A stretch of DNA of 64,000 nucleotides from Brachypodium distachyon (lineage: Eukaryota > Streptophyta > Magnoliopsida > Poales > Poaceae): the NCBI RefSeq assembly GCF_000005505.3, contig NC_016132.3, positions 16,606,501 through 16,670,500 on the forward strand. Reading direction: 5' to 3'. The translations under genes and the position numbers were made by a program. Shown piece after piece: positions 21,521 through 35,327 of this stretch. The notes beneath the pieces were generated by a model, which saw nothing but the letters and a program-made list of their open reading frames with translations, was not told the DNA's origin and made no database searches. Within the stretch, counting starts at the first letter, position 1; each line of letters starts with the position of its first letter.

Positions 21521-24500
21521 ATGGGTGCAAGATATCCTCTTGTGCTCTTGATCCTTTTACTTCTCAATGGAGCCAATGCTGCTTTGGATCCTCGGGTACC
21601 AGAATGGCTGACTTTGGATGGTAAACATCTTGCCTTTTGTTCTTCTTTTGCTGAATTTTGAATCGAAGAGTTTTTTTTTTCATTGACCACATGTGAAAAT
21701 GTGTCTTGTATTAGAGGAAGATGAATTAGAAAGGTTGTTTTTTCAATTGTTCATGCATTCTGGCTTGCCTGCCATACCAACACGCTGCTAACCTTTGTAG
21801 TACTGTCCTACAGGTGGTCCTCCTCTAGTCGTTGCCCGTGGAGGGTTCTCTGGCTTATTTCCCGAGTCAACCAAGTTTGCATACCGCTTTGCAGTGGAAG
21901 CTAGCTTGCCTGATGTCGTTCTGTACTGCGATCTGCAGTTCTCCAAAAATGGTGTGGGCTTCTGCAGAAGAGAACTGAGACTTGAGAATTCAACACTAAT
22001 TTCTCGGGAATACCCTGACAGGGCCTCGACATACAACGTGAATGGAGAAGATCTTTATGGATGGTTCTCTGTGGATTTTGGATCAAATGAGCTGTATAGT
22101 ATCAACGGTGAGTAGAAAATAACTCTTGGATATCTTGAAACCCCAGACCCTGAAATTTAATTACTTCATCTGTGCTCCATGATGAAGTTAGCAACTGTAA
22201 AATTGATTTTAAAAAACACAATTTTGTTCAAATGGAGCCCTGGAAGTGATGCCATTTAGATTCTGCAAAGTATTGACTTGTCATGTGGTTTGATCATCAC
22301 TCAGTGATTCAGGATGACTACGCTCGCTCAAATATATTCGATGGCATATTGAGAATGTGGTCACTTGGTGATTTAGTTGACCAGATCCAACATCCTCATA
22401 TTTGGGTTAATGTGGAGGTAATTGTGATTTAATTAGCATTCATGGATTCACAAGGTCTTTTTTTCTACCGCACCTTGTTCCCTATCTAATACAGATTCAT
22501 ATTTTCTTCAGTACGATTTGTTTTATCTGGAGCACGGATTAAGTACTGAAGACTACATATTAGGACTACCAGAGGAATATTCCGTCACTTACGTCTCCTC
22601 ACCAGAAGTGGCATTATTGAAAAGCCTCAGTGGAAAGCTCAGAAGCAAAACTAAGCTAATTTTACGGTTCCTCCGTGAAGATGTTGTGGAGCCTTCCACC
22701 AGGAAAACATATGGAGAACTTCTGAAAGACCTAAAGTCCATCAAGGCCTATGCATCAGGGATTCTTGTCCACAAGCATCAAATTTGGCCACAGAATAAGG
22801 ATAAGTACTTGGAGCCATCTACTAGTCTGGTCAAAGACGCCCATGCCATAGGACTGGAAGTGCATGCATATGGATTTGCCAATGATGATCCCAATTTGAG
22901 TCACAACTACAGCTTTGATCCCAGTGCGGAATACTTGCAGTTCATAGATAATTCAGACTTCTCTGTTGACGGCTTGTTAACGGATTTCTCACCCACTGCG
23001 TCGGAAGCCGTAGGTAAGAACTAAAAAAATTCGTGCCGTGCTGAAAGGAGCTTAAACTAATGGATATCCATGAGAAACCTGAAATGTTGCTTTGCACATG
23101 ATAGGAACATACACATACGATTTATCACCATCATCATCATGATTATGATTATTTATTCCTTGACAAACTGTTGACGAGGATTCTTAATTGCAGCTTGTTT
23201 TGCACATACCAAGAATAATTCATATGCTCTTCCTCCTCCTGGAAATGCAAGTAAGCTGGCATTTTTTCCTGCTTCAGTGTCACTTTGTTAACTTCCACCA
23301 TCCTTCAATACAATGCACTGATTTCTCCACTCATCAGAAAAAACCAGGCCACTGATCATAACCCACAACGGCGCGAGTGGCATCTTCTCAGATAGTACAG
23401 ACCTTGCCTACCAACAAGCGGTGAAAGACGGTGCAGACATAATAGACTGCTGGGTTCGGATGTCAAAAGACGGGGTCCCCTTCTGCCTGGGCTCTACAGA
23501 TCTCAACTGCAGCACGACAGCAGGCAACGCTTTCGCGGCAAAATCTAACATTGTCAATGAGATACAGAACAAATCTGGCATTTTCTCGTTTGACCTCTCA
23601 TGGAGCGAGATCCAAACCTTGAAACGTACGAGATAACATGCATTCTTCCTTTACTCCAAAGATCTGCATGCACTAACATCAATCTCATATGTTGTTGTTT
23701 GCCGGATCAGCCAACCTTATCGGTCCATTCTCGGAGGAACGCCTGGAACGAAATCCTGCTGCGAAGAACGCTGGCAAACTTTTGACATTGGACGAGTTCC
23801 TTGATTATGCAAAAAGCAGCAACGTCTCCGGTATACTTATTGGGATAGAGGTAGCTATGTTAAATCATTTGCTCGCTCCCATTATCTCTGTCATTCTGTT
23901 GAACTGAACAGAGGACTTGTACTGAGTGCAGCATGCTCCATACCTGGCAACCATAGGTCTTGATGTGGTGGGTGCAATCTCTGATGCACTGGCCAATTCC
24001 GGCTATGACAAAGAGACCAAGCAGCATGTGCTCATACAGTCGGAGGAGACCCCAGTGCTTGCAGCATTCAAGAAGTTCCCCAAGTTCAAGAGGGTCCTCA
24101 CGATTGAATTCGATATCGGCGATGTTTCCAAGCCTTCGGTGGTTGAGATCAAGGAGATTGCAAATGCAGTGAAGCTCAGACGGAGCTCGGCCACTAGGAT
24201 CAATGGCTACTTCCTGTCGGGGTTCACCGATGCTTTGGTTAAAAGGCTGCACGATGCGAAAATGGAAGTGTACGTCGGTGTTCTGAAGAATGAGTTCATG
24301 AACCTCGCGTTCGACTACTGGGCTGACCCGATGATTGAAATCGCTACAGACACTTGGTCAGTGGTTGCTGATGGGCTTGTAACCGAGTTCCCTGGCACTG
24401 CAGCTGCATACTTCAGTAAGTAGTAGTATCTGCTTGATCAACACTATGAAATTCACATTGAACAGATCCATATTGGAGCTACACCAAAGAGTTTCTAAGC

Positions 24501-24865
24501 AAGAGCTCCAACAGCAGGCCTCTGTCAAATCTACTTGACAACATAGCTTCCACAAAATGTCAGCCTAACACTTTTGTTTTGATCTCTTCTCTGAATGAAT
24601 TGCAGAGAGCCCGTGCAGCGATGTGGAACGGAACCTGAGCTTCATAATCCACCCTGCAAGTGCCGGTGAATTGGTCAAGCTGGCTGCCGTTGGTTTGGTG
24701 CCTCCAGCGCCACCTCCAGCGCCGATGCTCCAACCTGCTGATATTCTGGACCCGCCACTGCCATTGTGCACGAGCCAGCCGCAGTTCCGGACCAGCCGCT
24801 GCCGTCTGGCTCCGGTGGCGAAAGCGAAAGCTGACTACACCGCTAACCTGGCCGCCGAAGGATGA
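21521..24865 (+). CDS. GDPDL: Glycerophosphodiester phosphodiesterase-like protein (GDPDL/SHV3 family)
   Basis: Nine exons in consistent phase encode 745 residues: 21521-21620, 21814-22107, 22305-22417, 22512-23013, 23194-23250, 23338-23625, 23711-23850, 23932-24415, 24606-24865. The family acts at the cell surface in cellulose and pectin organisation and root-hair growth. A hydrophobic signal peptide spans residues 1-20. There are two GDPD domains in tandem: the first with VVARGGFSGLFP near residue 40, the second with LIITHNGASG near 360. Both differ from the catalytic HRG motif, as is usual in this subfamily. The last exon contains SPCSDVERNLSFIIHPASAG, then a Pro-rich linker. After DPPLPL the tail looks frameshifted: the +1 frame offers a more typical acidic Ser/Gly end. 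Neither frame shows a clear hydrophobic GPI signal. Length is close to SHV3 (~756). Confidence 0.9.
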
Positions 24866-25853
24866 ATTGCCATGGCACATGTTGCTGATACTTTTGACTC
24901 TGTATGGCAATATCAGGCCACTCTTTGCAAAATTCACTGCTGGAATTTCGTTGTACATTACATAGTAAACACACAGCACTAGAACAACACTGCCTGTTAA
25001 ATATTGGAACATCGCCGGCAAACTTTTTTCTTTAGACTTTGGGCAAATTTATTGCTCTAAATAAGGGTTACATCGTCCACCAAGATAGCCAGAGGTACAA
25101 TAAATGGAGAATCATCGAGTCAGATGACACTATACTTCTCTTGGACCATCGCTGGCAAGTTAGCGGAGCAATGTCTAGAAACTACTAGAAACCAACTTGT
25201 AGTGCTCACATGTAACACCATGGTTCGTAATAACGCCAGCCATACAAGACAATCGGACCTCATATTTTCTCAAGAAAGCCTCATTTGCGGTATGGCTCGG
25301 ATCTCTGAATTTCTTAATCAATCTCACGGATCAAAAGATTGTCCACTCAACATAATACCACCACGCGCTGATGATCTCTGAATTTCTTAATCAATCTCAC
25401 GGATCAAAAGATTTTCCACTCAAACATAATACCACCATGCGCTGATATATACGAGTTACAATTTACATCAATCTGTGCGAAGAGCATAGCACATACTACA
25501 ATCTTGTCAGTTCACAGTACCTATTCCATCTTAGACACATGATCAACCCATTCTTCCAGCTTTTGGCCTTTTGAGTTCTGCCTCAACCCTCAGTAAATAG
25601 TCACCTATAACCAGATATTCTTCGCACTAACATGGGGCCGAGACAGTTGCCTGCACAACAGGTGCAGCATAGAACATCCTTGACTTCCTATATGATTCTG
25701 TTTTCTGATCTCCTGATTTTCATTAGGAGCTGTGCATTATGCTATTTTTGGAGCATAGTAGTGAAGCATAATGCGTTACAGCAGCACAAAGAATTGCAGG
25801 ATCAAGCAGAGCGTCAGGGAGAGGGCATGGAAGCATCAGGAAACTGTCTGTGC
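24866..25853. other. Convergent 3' region between GDPDL and starch synthase IV
   Basis: It should contain both 3' UTRs. No gene is supported. A 73/74-bp tandem duplication is present (separate entry). Confidence 0.4.
25300..25446. repeat. Tandem duplication, two 73-74 bp units
   Basis: The unit beginning GATCTCTGAATTTCTTAATC occurs at 25300-25372 and 25373-25446 with only a few differences. It is a recent local duplication in non-coding sequence. Confidence 0.85.
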
Positions 25854-28800
25854 TCACGCTGCTGCCCTCGCTCGAGCTGCTGCTCTTTGGTAGATGTCTT
25901 CGTACTGCGAAGCTGAAGTGTCCCAGCTGAAATCTATCATCATATCTTTCTGCACTAACTGTTTCCAGACCTCGGGTTTTCTTGTGTAGCAGTTGAATGC
26001 CCTTTCCATTGCACTGCTCAAACCCTGTCAAAATGAACATCCAAATGAGTTGTGTCTGCAAGGAACCATAAATTCCAATTTTCCATTTTTAGGCTATGTG
26101 TGGAACCAAGACTCACCTGCTCATCAGCCTTGACAAATGTAAAGCCATTTCGCACTTCTATAGGTATTGTTTCATCATCAAAGTCAAAGACACTGAAATC
26201 ACAAAGCACCATGCATGTGCCCCATTATACTTGACTTAATGAGACGGTGATATTTGGAGAAACAGTTGGTTGACAATTTACCTGTCATTCAATCCACCAG
26301 TTTTTCGAACGATGGGCACAGAACCATATCTCATGGCTATCATCTGTGGATATGAGACGGGTCATAATTGCAAACCAGAAGGTAACCACACGTCAGATAT
26401 CAAATAGAAGCAAAACAGGTCAGACTTGCACTTGCTTAGTTACTTCTAGAAAGATGTCAAATGATCAAGACGATCAAAGAATATTTTCAGTAACCGAAGC
26501 AGACTATGTATCATGATAAACGTATCTGCTTCCTATATTTGTACTTAATTACTACTTATCATGTAAGTATGGATACAAGAAAGGCAAACCTGGGTGAGGC
26601 CACATGGCTCAAATATAGACGGAACAATGAACATGTCAGAAGCAGCATATATACAGTGAGACAAAGCATCATCATACTTCAAAATCAGCCGGATATTATT
26701 GTTGTTCTGAAAATGGTCCGCAATACCTTCAAACTCTTTCTGTGAAACAAATAAAAACACAAATATGTTCACTGTTGAACTATACGCAAAGAGGTGCTAA
26801 ATTATTCATGAGGTGGTGAAATGTGCTCTGCTATATTATTTTGGAGACTCGAATCTGATCAAATTAACTGCACAGATATATGACGCACTTGAATGTGTGG
26901 TACGGGACTTGAACCCAGAAGGACAAACTGTCCTCCTAATTCAGCTGTTTTGTATATTGCATGCCTGATCAGATGTACACCCTTCTGAGGAACTAGCCTT
27001 GTGATGCAACCAACCTGCTTGAGGAAATTTTGTTTACGTAGTTAATATTGGATGTCAAGTTTCCAAGACAAATGAAGGAGACAATAAATCAAAGAGAGAC
27101 AATAGCCTAAGTGCATATAACAACAGGGGGATCAGATCATGACATTAGCTGACTGAACAAAAGAATTGAAAAACGGGATACCACTGCCATAATTCATTTC
27201 AGACCAGATAGCTAATATTGATTACAGACTACCCCATAAACAAAAGCGACGGAAAAAGGGAAGGAAAATCTTCAAATTGAAGCACAAGGTGAACCTTCAC
27301 ATAAACAGTTTACCGGTAGTTGAGACCTGGGACTTGAGAGGATTGAAAATCGTACCAGTGGCTGGGAAGGATATGCAGAAGCCAGATTTAGCTGCTTCCT
27401 AAGGGCTGCTTTGTTTGCTGCCTTTCCCTGGAGATCATTAGCATTATATTGAACCTTGAGATACCTATCTGTGGAAGGGTTCCATGTGTCTGTGTCGATT
27501 CCATTAAGTATCCCAAGAAATTTCCTGGAATGTACTTTAAGTGTATCTTGGAGTCCACGCCCTCCCTGGGAACCAGAGCTTTATCAACGAAAAGATTGCT
27601 GATTTTTTTCCTTACGAGTTGAAAAATTAAAATGAACTAGCAGCGGAGATGCAGATTAAGACATGTTGAACTAACGGTAAGCAGAAAAACCAGGACCAGT
27701 AGAGGCCTCTATGGTCTATACACAACTCTTAGTGTCTAGTCCTTGGAGAAACATCACTAAATATGCCTATCAGTACTTATCAAAGAAAGGCTACAGTAAG
27801 TATGCCTATTAGTTTCCACGACTTGTCCAATTTCTGGCCTTCCTCTTCCAGAAAAGTTTGCCTCCAATAATTAACCATTTTGACTCAATGAGGGACAAAC
27901 TTAGAAATTTCAAATCCTAGTAAATCTATTTTTAGCACATGGATCTCAGCAGTATAAGGCTACTATGGAATTATGAATAATACAAAGGACAGTTGAAAAG
28001 CAGTCAATCAAGTGCACATGGCATAAATAAGAAATACTACCTCTGAGCGAACCTCAAGTGCATATGTTGGTGATACAGTTGTCACGATGTTGGAATACAC
28101 AATTGCACCCTGAACAAATCCAGACCGGCATCATTCATATCATAGCAGTGAAGTTTGAGTTCCAAATCTATTGTTACAGTGTGATAGTTGATACCTTAAC
28201 AACATTTATTCTTCCATGTGAATTGTCCCGCATCCTGTCTGGTCTATCTAGGTGCTCAACATCAAGGCCGCACCATGCTAAATCACGAGCTGGAGCAGTT
28301 CCTTGATATTCAAAGTTATGACAGGTGAAGCAAATTCTAGCTGAGTTGAATCCCAGATTTGCATATACATCCCAATAAAGAGGTGCCTGAAATTTAAATA
28401 AAAAATAACTTAGTACATTCAACTAAGAAAAATAAAATCAATTCTGCAGAATATTAGCCAATGCTGCCAAGTGATATTTGCCACTTACGACAAATGCAGT
28501 TTGCCAGTCATGGCAGTGGATTATATCAACTTTCTTCCCGGATTGGTAAAGTAATTCTAGTGCCGCACGGCTGAAGTACGAAAACCGTTTAAAGTCATCA
28601 TGCTCTCCGTAGTACTGCGCCCTCCAAAAGAACTTTGATGGATGCTGTGGCTCGATAAAATAGACAGGAAGGCCTGCATATGCTAATTTTAGTTAAGTCA
28701 ACGCAGATTTAAGTTTTATACAACGGTACAGCTGAGAGTTGCCTGTAACCTTCAACAGTCCCGGTCCATATTTTGTTGTTGAACATACTTCCTTCGAAAT

Positions 28801-31800
28801 AGGACTGCAGAAGAACATCTAAAGCCTGCAGGATCACAAGTTAGCAATCTCACCTGAACAAAAGATCCTACCACAAACATCAATAAGCAAGATGCTACAT
28901 ACCTTAAGATTGTTAACTTGGTCAAGCTGCATGCAATCATATTTGGGAAGAATGATCTCTACTAGATGCCCTTTTTTCTGAAGTGCCTTCGCAAGACCAG
29001 ATATCACATCTGCCAGGCCACCAACCTAAACAGTCATGCATGTAAGCAAGATGAAAGATGAATCATACTCCCTCCGTTCCGGTTTATGGGGCCCCCACGC
29101 ATACCTAGGTTGAAAATTTAACTAATGTAACATGAGTTTTATATCACAAAAATTATATCATTAGAAACTTCAAATGTTCTATTTCCTAATGGTATAATTT
29201 TTGTGATATGAAAATCATGTTAAATTAGTTAAATCTTTAACCTAGGGATCCGTTGGGGCCCCATATACCGGAACGGAGGTAGTAGTATTTAATTTAAAAA
29301 AAATCAGAATAGAAAAAAATCAGGTTCCAAAACAATTAGTCACATCAGTAGTTTACTAAATATCAAGTCATCTCAAAATATAATTCAGCTGGAGGAGATC
29401 AATCAATTAATGCCTTACAGGCATAAGATTGACGGAAAAAAAACCTTTGCAGCTTTTAGACAATTTATTTACTAGTGCCAATGTCAAGCTTATGCCTTTG
29501 TAGAAACATGAAAACTCAATATTTCAGTAGAACACACATTCAACAGTGTCAGATTTATTAATTTACAGAATATTAGTACTTATAACAATGGTGTTATCTC
29601 TAACTATTAGTTAATACTTCCTAGCAACTTATCGAAAGATGCAAGGACGCAGTCAAATTTCTACTGCACTTATGGAAGGCTCAATTAAATATCAAAAGTC
29701 ACCTTTGCAACAGGAGCCATCTCTGCTGCTATGTGGGCAATGTGCAAACCAGAACTGCATTAACCAATAAAGATTACTGAGTCAATCTTGAATTTTTTTT
29801 CTCAATCTCGAAAGAAAAAAGATTACTGGGCTACTTTTTCAAAGCACAAGTTATTTATATAAACAGGTTTTTCTCATTATACCAAATAAGAAAGCGTACC
29901 TGGTTCCTGGTAGTGCCATCTTAATAAATTTGTCCATAACTTCCCCGTTTTCTGTACCTCTGCATGACAAGTATGCTTCTCGAAGACGACTATCCCTTTT
30001 CCAAGCCATTTCTCGCAACATATTTGCATCATTGTAGGATATTTTCTTTTCCAGTAACCACCCATCAATCAAAAGGGAAATTCTGCTCCATAATTCCGAA
30101 GGCATGTTTCCTGTGAAATTCTCCAGTGATCTTTTCTCACTTTCCTCTATTAGTTTGCTAAGAGTCTCATGAAATTCCACTATTGAATGTTCATACAGTT
30201 CAATTTGAGAATGCATTTCATGATTACATGCTTGGAAGCGTTCTTCTACTGATTTTACCTTTTGCTGCAAAAGATCAACAAGATCACAAGAGAACTTTGA
30301 TATAGTTGCTGCTCGCAGTGACGCTTGTAATTTGTCAAGCTTGTCCTGCAGATCATGATTGTGGTCCAATATCATAGCAGCATGCTCTACTTGGTTTGCT
30401 GTGTTCTCAAGCAAATCTTCCAATTTTTCTACTTTATCCCACCAGGTATCATATTTCCGAGGACCAAGTTTCAACGTATCTGCCTGGGCAGCTATAAACC
30501 TAGACTCCAGCTCCCTAAGGGAAGCATCTAAAAGAGCACGTTCTTTCTCCAATTTGAGTATACTCTCCTCTGTCTCAGCAACCTCAATAAGCTTTGTTTT
30601 AAGAAACTCTATGTCCTCCTTCAGTAGCATATTCTCTTCCTTTAGAACATCAAACTCCAATACTAGTGGAGAGTCATTAATCTCTGTATCGAAATTCCCT
30701 TCAGCTGAAAGCTTGAGTTGCGCATCTGTTTCTGACAACCTTGTCTCCAAAATGGTTATCTTCCTCTGCAAGGCTTCCTTTTCTTTAAGAATTTTATCGG
30801 CATGTTCCAATGCCTGAAGACGAGCTTGATTCAAAAGTAGTATATCTAAGAAAACCAAATTTCAAATTAGTGTTTATTATGCACGTGTTTAAAACTTTAT
30901 ACATTACGGAAACTTCAAGGATATTTAAAAGGAAGGAATCCCCTACTCTTCTCTGTGTTCTGTATCATTCCTACCAAATCTTCCAGTTGAAGGTTTGATA
31001 TGCCATCTCCATCGTCGTATTTCTGTGGGGAAATCACACAACCTAGAAACTCTTAAAAGTAACAAAAGTACCAGATACGAGCAATCTGAAAAAAGTGATG
31101 ATATTTCAGAATAAAATTGATGCAGATGTTAGCTTGTTTTAACAGCTGTACTTGCGTGTTTCATGAGAAATAGGGCTCGGCTTCCATTTGGATTAAAAGA
31201 GTAGATGCCAATATCAACTATATAGCTTTATCTAAGAACATTATAATTATTTAAGTAATTAAATGAAGATGCATTTTGCTTTCTTTTGTCAAAAACATAA
31301 CCTGATTTTTTAACATCAATATATATATTTTTAGGAAAAGGCAGTCGACTGCCATCTGATTATAAGAAAGAAAGTTTAGTTACAAGGGGCAAGCTGAAAT
31401 AAAAAACAGATCGATCAACTGGCCACGACCGACAAGGCCATGGCAGCAGCTGGGGGACCCATGGCGTCTCCCAGGTCGTGGGAGTAAATGGAAAAATATG
31501 CGCAACATCAGATTTTTCTTTTTTTATGTATCCACACTAATTTACTCTTCAGTCTGGTAGATTGCTGATTTGTTGGACCTACATGGTAAATCTATCTTAT
31601 GATGGGAGTTCTAATCGATTACTCACAAGCAATTGCTGACCCTGACAGTTCATATATGAAACATGCAATAAATACGCAAATATCGGGTAGTATATGAGTG
31701 GGGAAGAACCTTCCAACAGAAAAAATATGTTTTTACTTGTGAATAAAACAGCACAATACATGTTATTGAATGACAGTATAGCTTACACCATTGGATTTTC

Positions 31801-32929
31801 TTTGTCATCTTAAACTACAAGAGAAATTTACTTGGAAACAGGTAGATGCAAATGGTGTATGTGGATAAATTTAGGTAATGACATTAATTCATATATTTAC
31901 GTTATAGTTAGATAGAAATCCGTAACATAATGCCTTGCAGTGCCAGCCAAGCCCGTTAGTTACTTTCAAAAAAGAAGAATTGCCATCCATTGTCGCATTA
32001 CTCTGCGTCAGACCAGACAAATAGATTTGGAAACATACAAATTGCTAAAGACTACGATGCGGTACCTTTTGTCGTTCTTTATCAGTGGAAACCGCCGCTT
32101 CCTCTCTCTGGACATTATTAGCCCCATTAAGTGGGTCGGCGCCAGTTGTACTCTTCTGAGGACGTTGCGCGGCAGTCCTAGAACCCAGCAAACAAATGTA
32201 AGTCAGCTTCCCTCGACACATGTTTCCTAGAATCCAACAATTAAATTTACGCATGTAAGGAACATCGGTGGCATGTCTGTGACGATCTGATCATGATCGA
32301 CAAACACGATCCAGCACATTTTGCCAGCATGCAGCTGCCATCATCGTACGGAACAAACAAACAAACAAACGCTACCAACCATATATATATTTGTCAACGC
32401 TCAAACGTTGGCGGTTCTAATCCACGCTAGATTTGAATCGACCGAACAAGATCTTATCATTTCGCGCGCACAAAGCACGGAACAGAAGAATAAAAATGCC
32501 GCTTCTCCTGGACGACACACGTAATTTCCAACAACTACAAACCGGAGAGACGGATCAACACGAGTCCCCAAGGATGGTCCAACGATAACTAGGACGGTAA
32601 GAGTCCCAGAGCTTCGTATATCAGCAGCGTACATCTCACTCTCACAGGCAAATATCATCGAACACATCGCGAGCACCTTCCCCAATCGGTGTCTATAGCT
32701 AGTGGTTACGACGAATGGGGCCGGCGGCACGAGCACGACTCAGTGACTCCCCTAAGCGCACGGGCACGGCCCGATCGAAACGGCACTACCTGAGGCTGGT
32801 GCGTTGGCGAGTCCGGCGGGGCGTCAGGGAGAGGCGATGCCCGGCGGCGACTGGAGACGCCGCGGCGAGGCGGGCACGGGGGAGCAGGAGCGCGGTCGCC
32901 TCGACGCCCGCCGCCGACGCGCACGCCAT
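25854..32929 (-). CDS. SS4: Starch synthase IV (plastidial, granule-initiating)
   Basis: Sixteen exons, all in phase, encode 921 residues: 32790-32929, 32066-32177, 30947-31022, 29900-30845, 29703-29754, 28903-29025, 28750-28825, 28489-28673, 28195-28386, 28041-28109, 27356-27565, 26889-27014, 26590-26739, 26282-26343, 26117-26192, 25854-26024. It transfers glucose from ADP-glucose to alpha-1,4-glucan and initiates starch granules. An Ala/Arg-rich transit peptide occupies exon 1. Residues ~105-370 are Leu/Glu/Lys-rich coiled coil (ARLQALEHADKILKEKEALQ). The conserved block NFTGNMPSELWSRISLLIDG precedes the GT5 domain, which carries KVGGLADVISGLAKAL (~442), with its Lys split off by an intron, and the GT1-type domain with KTGGLND (~833). 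Both substrate-binding motifs are intact. Exon count and length agree with grass SSIV; the rice SSIVb type is the closest recalled. Intron 6 holds a MITE. Confidence 0.96.
29068..29282. mobile_element. Stowaway MITE, 215 bp, in a starch synthase IV intron
   Basis: TIRs CTCCCTCCGTTCCGGTTTAT and matching right end (CCGGAACGGAGGTAG), TA flanks. The inner arms ATTTAACTAAT / ATTAGTTAAAT extend the hairpin. It lies between the exons at 28903-29025 and 29703-29754. Confidence 0.85.
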
Positions 32930-34368
32930 AGGTGGAGTCGGTACTCGGTGCTCGGCAGGGATCCTGTAGCTTGAGGCGGGGCCGGCCGGGGCTGTGGAAA
33001 GCGGCGGAGTGGAGTGGGGTGGAAGCTTGGGGCGGGGGGGTAGCGGCGTGCGCCTCGTGCTCTGCTTGTGCGCGCGCGGAAGGCGGAGGAGAACCGAACG
33101 AATTTGGGCTATATCTGGCCTGGACTCGTGGCGCGGAGGGGGCACGTGGAAGTGGGGCCCGCGACGGCAGTCCGTCAGTCGGCAGTGGGCGGAGCCGGGC
33201 TCGGAGGGGAACCAACGGTCCTCGTGGTGGCAATGGCAATGCACGGGTGGGCGAACGAACGGCGCAGGTTGATTCGGTCGGTGACTGTAAAACCCGTGCA
33301 GGCCTGTGCGTGTGGTGTATGTACTCCACCTCCGGAAACCTGTGAGCTTCCAAGTTTTTTAAACCAGAAACTTCCCCGTTTCTTTCGTTTCTTGATTGGT
33401 CAAAGGAAAAAAAAACTTCCCCGTTTCTTGATATTCAAACACAAAGATGTTTATTCTGGTTTTCCGAAATGTACTTGTGTTTTTGTTCTGCACGACATCC
33501 TCGCTATAACGAGTTGATCTCGGTGGGCGCGTCGTATGGTTTTAAATAGCATGCTATGTAAGATGGCGTCGGGTTTCTTCGGCAGCTAATAGCGGAGCTA
33601 AATGAGGCCATAACGGCTAAATTGTGAAGGGAGAGGAATGGATGGACACTTTTCAAACGGCTATAGCTTAGCCGGCTACTTAAAACTACGGTGTGTCGCC
33701 ATGTCTCCTTCCTTTCTCCTCGGTGTTCTTTTTCTTTCATCTTTGACTGTTGTTCTTGCAACTAGTCCTGTCCGCGGTTTTCAATCTCCGCTGCAACCAG
33801 ACAATGGAGTCACTGGATCCAGGACACCGTTCTCTGAACCTCGTTACAAAAATAAAGAGGATGTTCATTAGCATTACATCCATTTGCAAGAATGAAAAAC
33901 AATACGGAGTACACATCAAGAGAACACCATGTGTTGTAACCTTAATTTTTACGGAAAGTTTATACTTTCTCCGATCCATATTAATTGTCTCAAATTTATC
34001 TAAACATAGATGTATCTATGTCTAAAAAACATCTAGATACATGTAATATTTTGATAATTAATATGGATCGGACCATACCTAAAGCAAAGTAAGCCGCCGG
34101 TTGACCTTGGGATATATTAGTTTACGAACAGAAGTATTCCAAAAGCCTAGATTGCAGGTTGCCTTGATCCAGTCGAGATTCATGGCCACTATAGTCAGAA
34201 CGTAATAGAAAATAATATCTCACCGCAAAGGCAAGAAGAAGTTGCGTAGTTCAGCAACACTTAGCCCCTTCCTGAGTAGTTGACAATCTTGGAGATCAAC
34301 AAAATGCATGCACCGGAGCAGAGACGTTGATGTAAGTCGATTTCATTTTGTAGACGTCAACAACTGAT
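32930..34368. other. Promoter side of starch synthase IV and intergenic sequence
   Basis: GC-rich leader to about 33300, then mixed sequence. Near 33540-33690 the arms GGTTTTAAATAGCATGC and GGCTACTTAAAACTACGG are inverted and may be an old hAT-like MITE, but no 8-bp duplication is clear. Overlapping GC-rich frames are shadows. Confidence 0.35.
33965..34072. mobile_element. Degenerate Stowaway-like MITE
   Basis: Inverted ends TCCGATCCATATTAATTGTC and matching right GATAATTAATATGGATCGG enclose the ATGTATCTA..TAGATACATGTAATA centre of the 113-bp family. The outermost TIR bases are eroded. Confidence 0.65.
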
Positions 34369-34459
34369 CTCTCTGATTCATAATAAGTGTCTTAAATTTT
34401 ATACTAATTTAATATAAAGTTGTATTAAATCTGAGATAGTTATTATGAATTGGAGGAAG
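34369..34459. mobile_element. Short degenerate Stowaway-like MITE
   Basis: Ends CTCTCTGATTCATAATAAGT and a right end ATAGTTATTATGAATTGGAGG are inverted with mismatches; about 90 bp, ending in a TA. Confidence 0.6.
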
Positions 34460-34751
34460 TAAATTTTAAGACTGTATTTCAACGAAATGGACTAGTGCGT
34501 AAGGCCAAACGTAGTAGGAGCTTGGGAATAATCGCAGGGACTTAATCACTACAGTTGGCGAGAAGGACCTGTAGGCCGGCGAAGTGCGTTAGCTGTTGTG
34601 GTAACTGAACATTGTTTCATTTGTCTCAAGATGAATGGAACAGGGGCGAGCCCCCTTTGCTCTGAAAAAAAAAGCTTGTCTAACACCCACCGTAGACCGT
34701 CGATGTGCTGTGATGTAAAGGCAAATTCACAAGTTCTATGATCTAAAATGA

Positions 34752-35148
34752 GGCAAAATATCCGGTGAAAACGATCTCTACGGGATAAACTGTGAAAACT
34801 CTATTGAAAAAGGTTCAAAAAATTCTCGAAAAAATTACATATGTTAGAATAGTGATGTTTTATATATGTGCAAAATTTCAAGTCCAAACTCAATGGCATT
34901 TGGTAGCAGCGAAAAAAAACAAATTCTGCATGAATAGTGATCTTTCAATGTCTGACACTGTTCATCATAAATTTCTCTTTTTAATTCCTTCCAAATGATT
35001 TTGACTTTGAATTTGAAATTTTGCAGGTTTGTAGAAGATCACACTCCCAACATATGGTATTTTTGTAGAAGTTTTTTGAAACTTTTAAACATGGTTTTGA
35101 AGTTTGCACGGTTTGCACCGAATGAAGGTTTTCACCAGATATGCCGCC
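34752..35148. mobile_element. Mutator-type MITE family 'M400', copy 1 (397 bp)
   Basis: Inverted ends (GGCAAAATATCCGGTGAAAA at left, complement of GGCGGCATATCTGGTGAAAA at right) with a perfect 9-bp duplication CTAAAATGA at 34743-34751 and 35149-35157. No coding capacity. The sequence is alignable along its whole length to the element at 35328-35727. The name M400 is a label for this report only. Confidence 0.88.
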
Positions 35149-35327
35149 CTAAAATGATGTCTTGTTACTGATATTTCTTTTTTGCTAGAGTATCCACAGG
35201 TTTTGGATACAAATATTTCTCTAAGCTGGGACCCATGTCTTGCCTTTAGACATAGCATTTGATGGCTGGCATCTAAGAGGTGGAATGCGTCTCCATAGTG
35301 TAGCCGTATATTTATGTATTCTTTCTA

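Noticed and set aside
23194..23340. A frameshift between exons 5 and 6 of the GDPD-like gene
   Set aside because: Recounting the A-run at the acceptor (six bases) shows the phase is correct with the canonical GTAAGC donor.
33539..33690. hAT-type MITE
   Set aside because: Inverted arms are visible, but no convincing 8-bp duplication or exact end could be defined.
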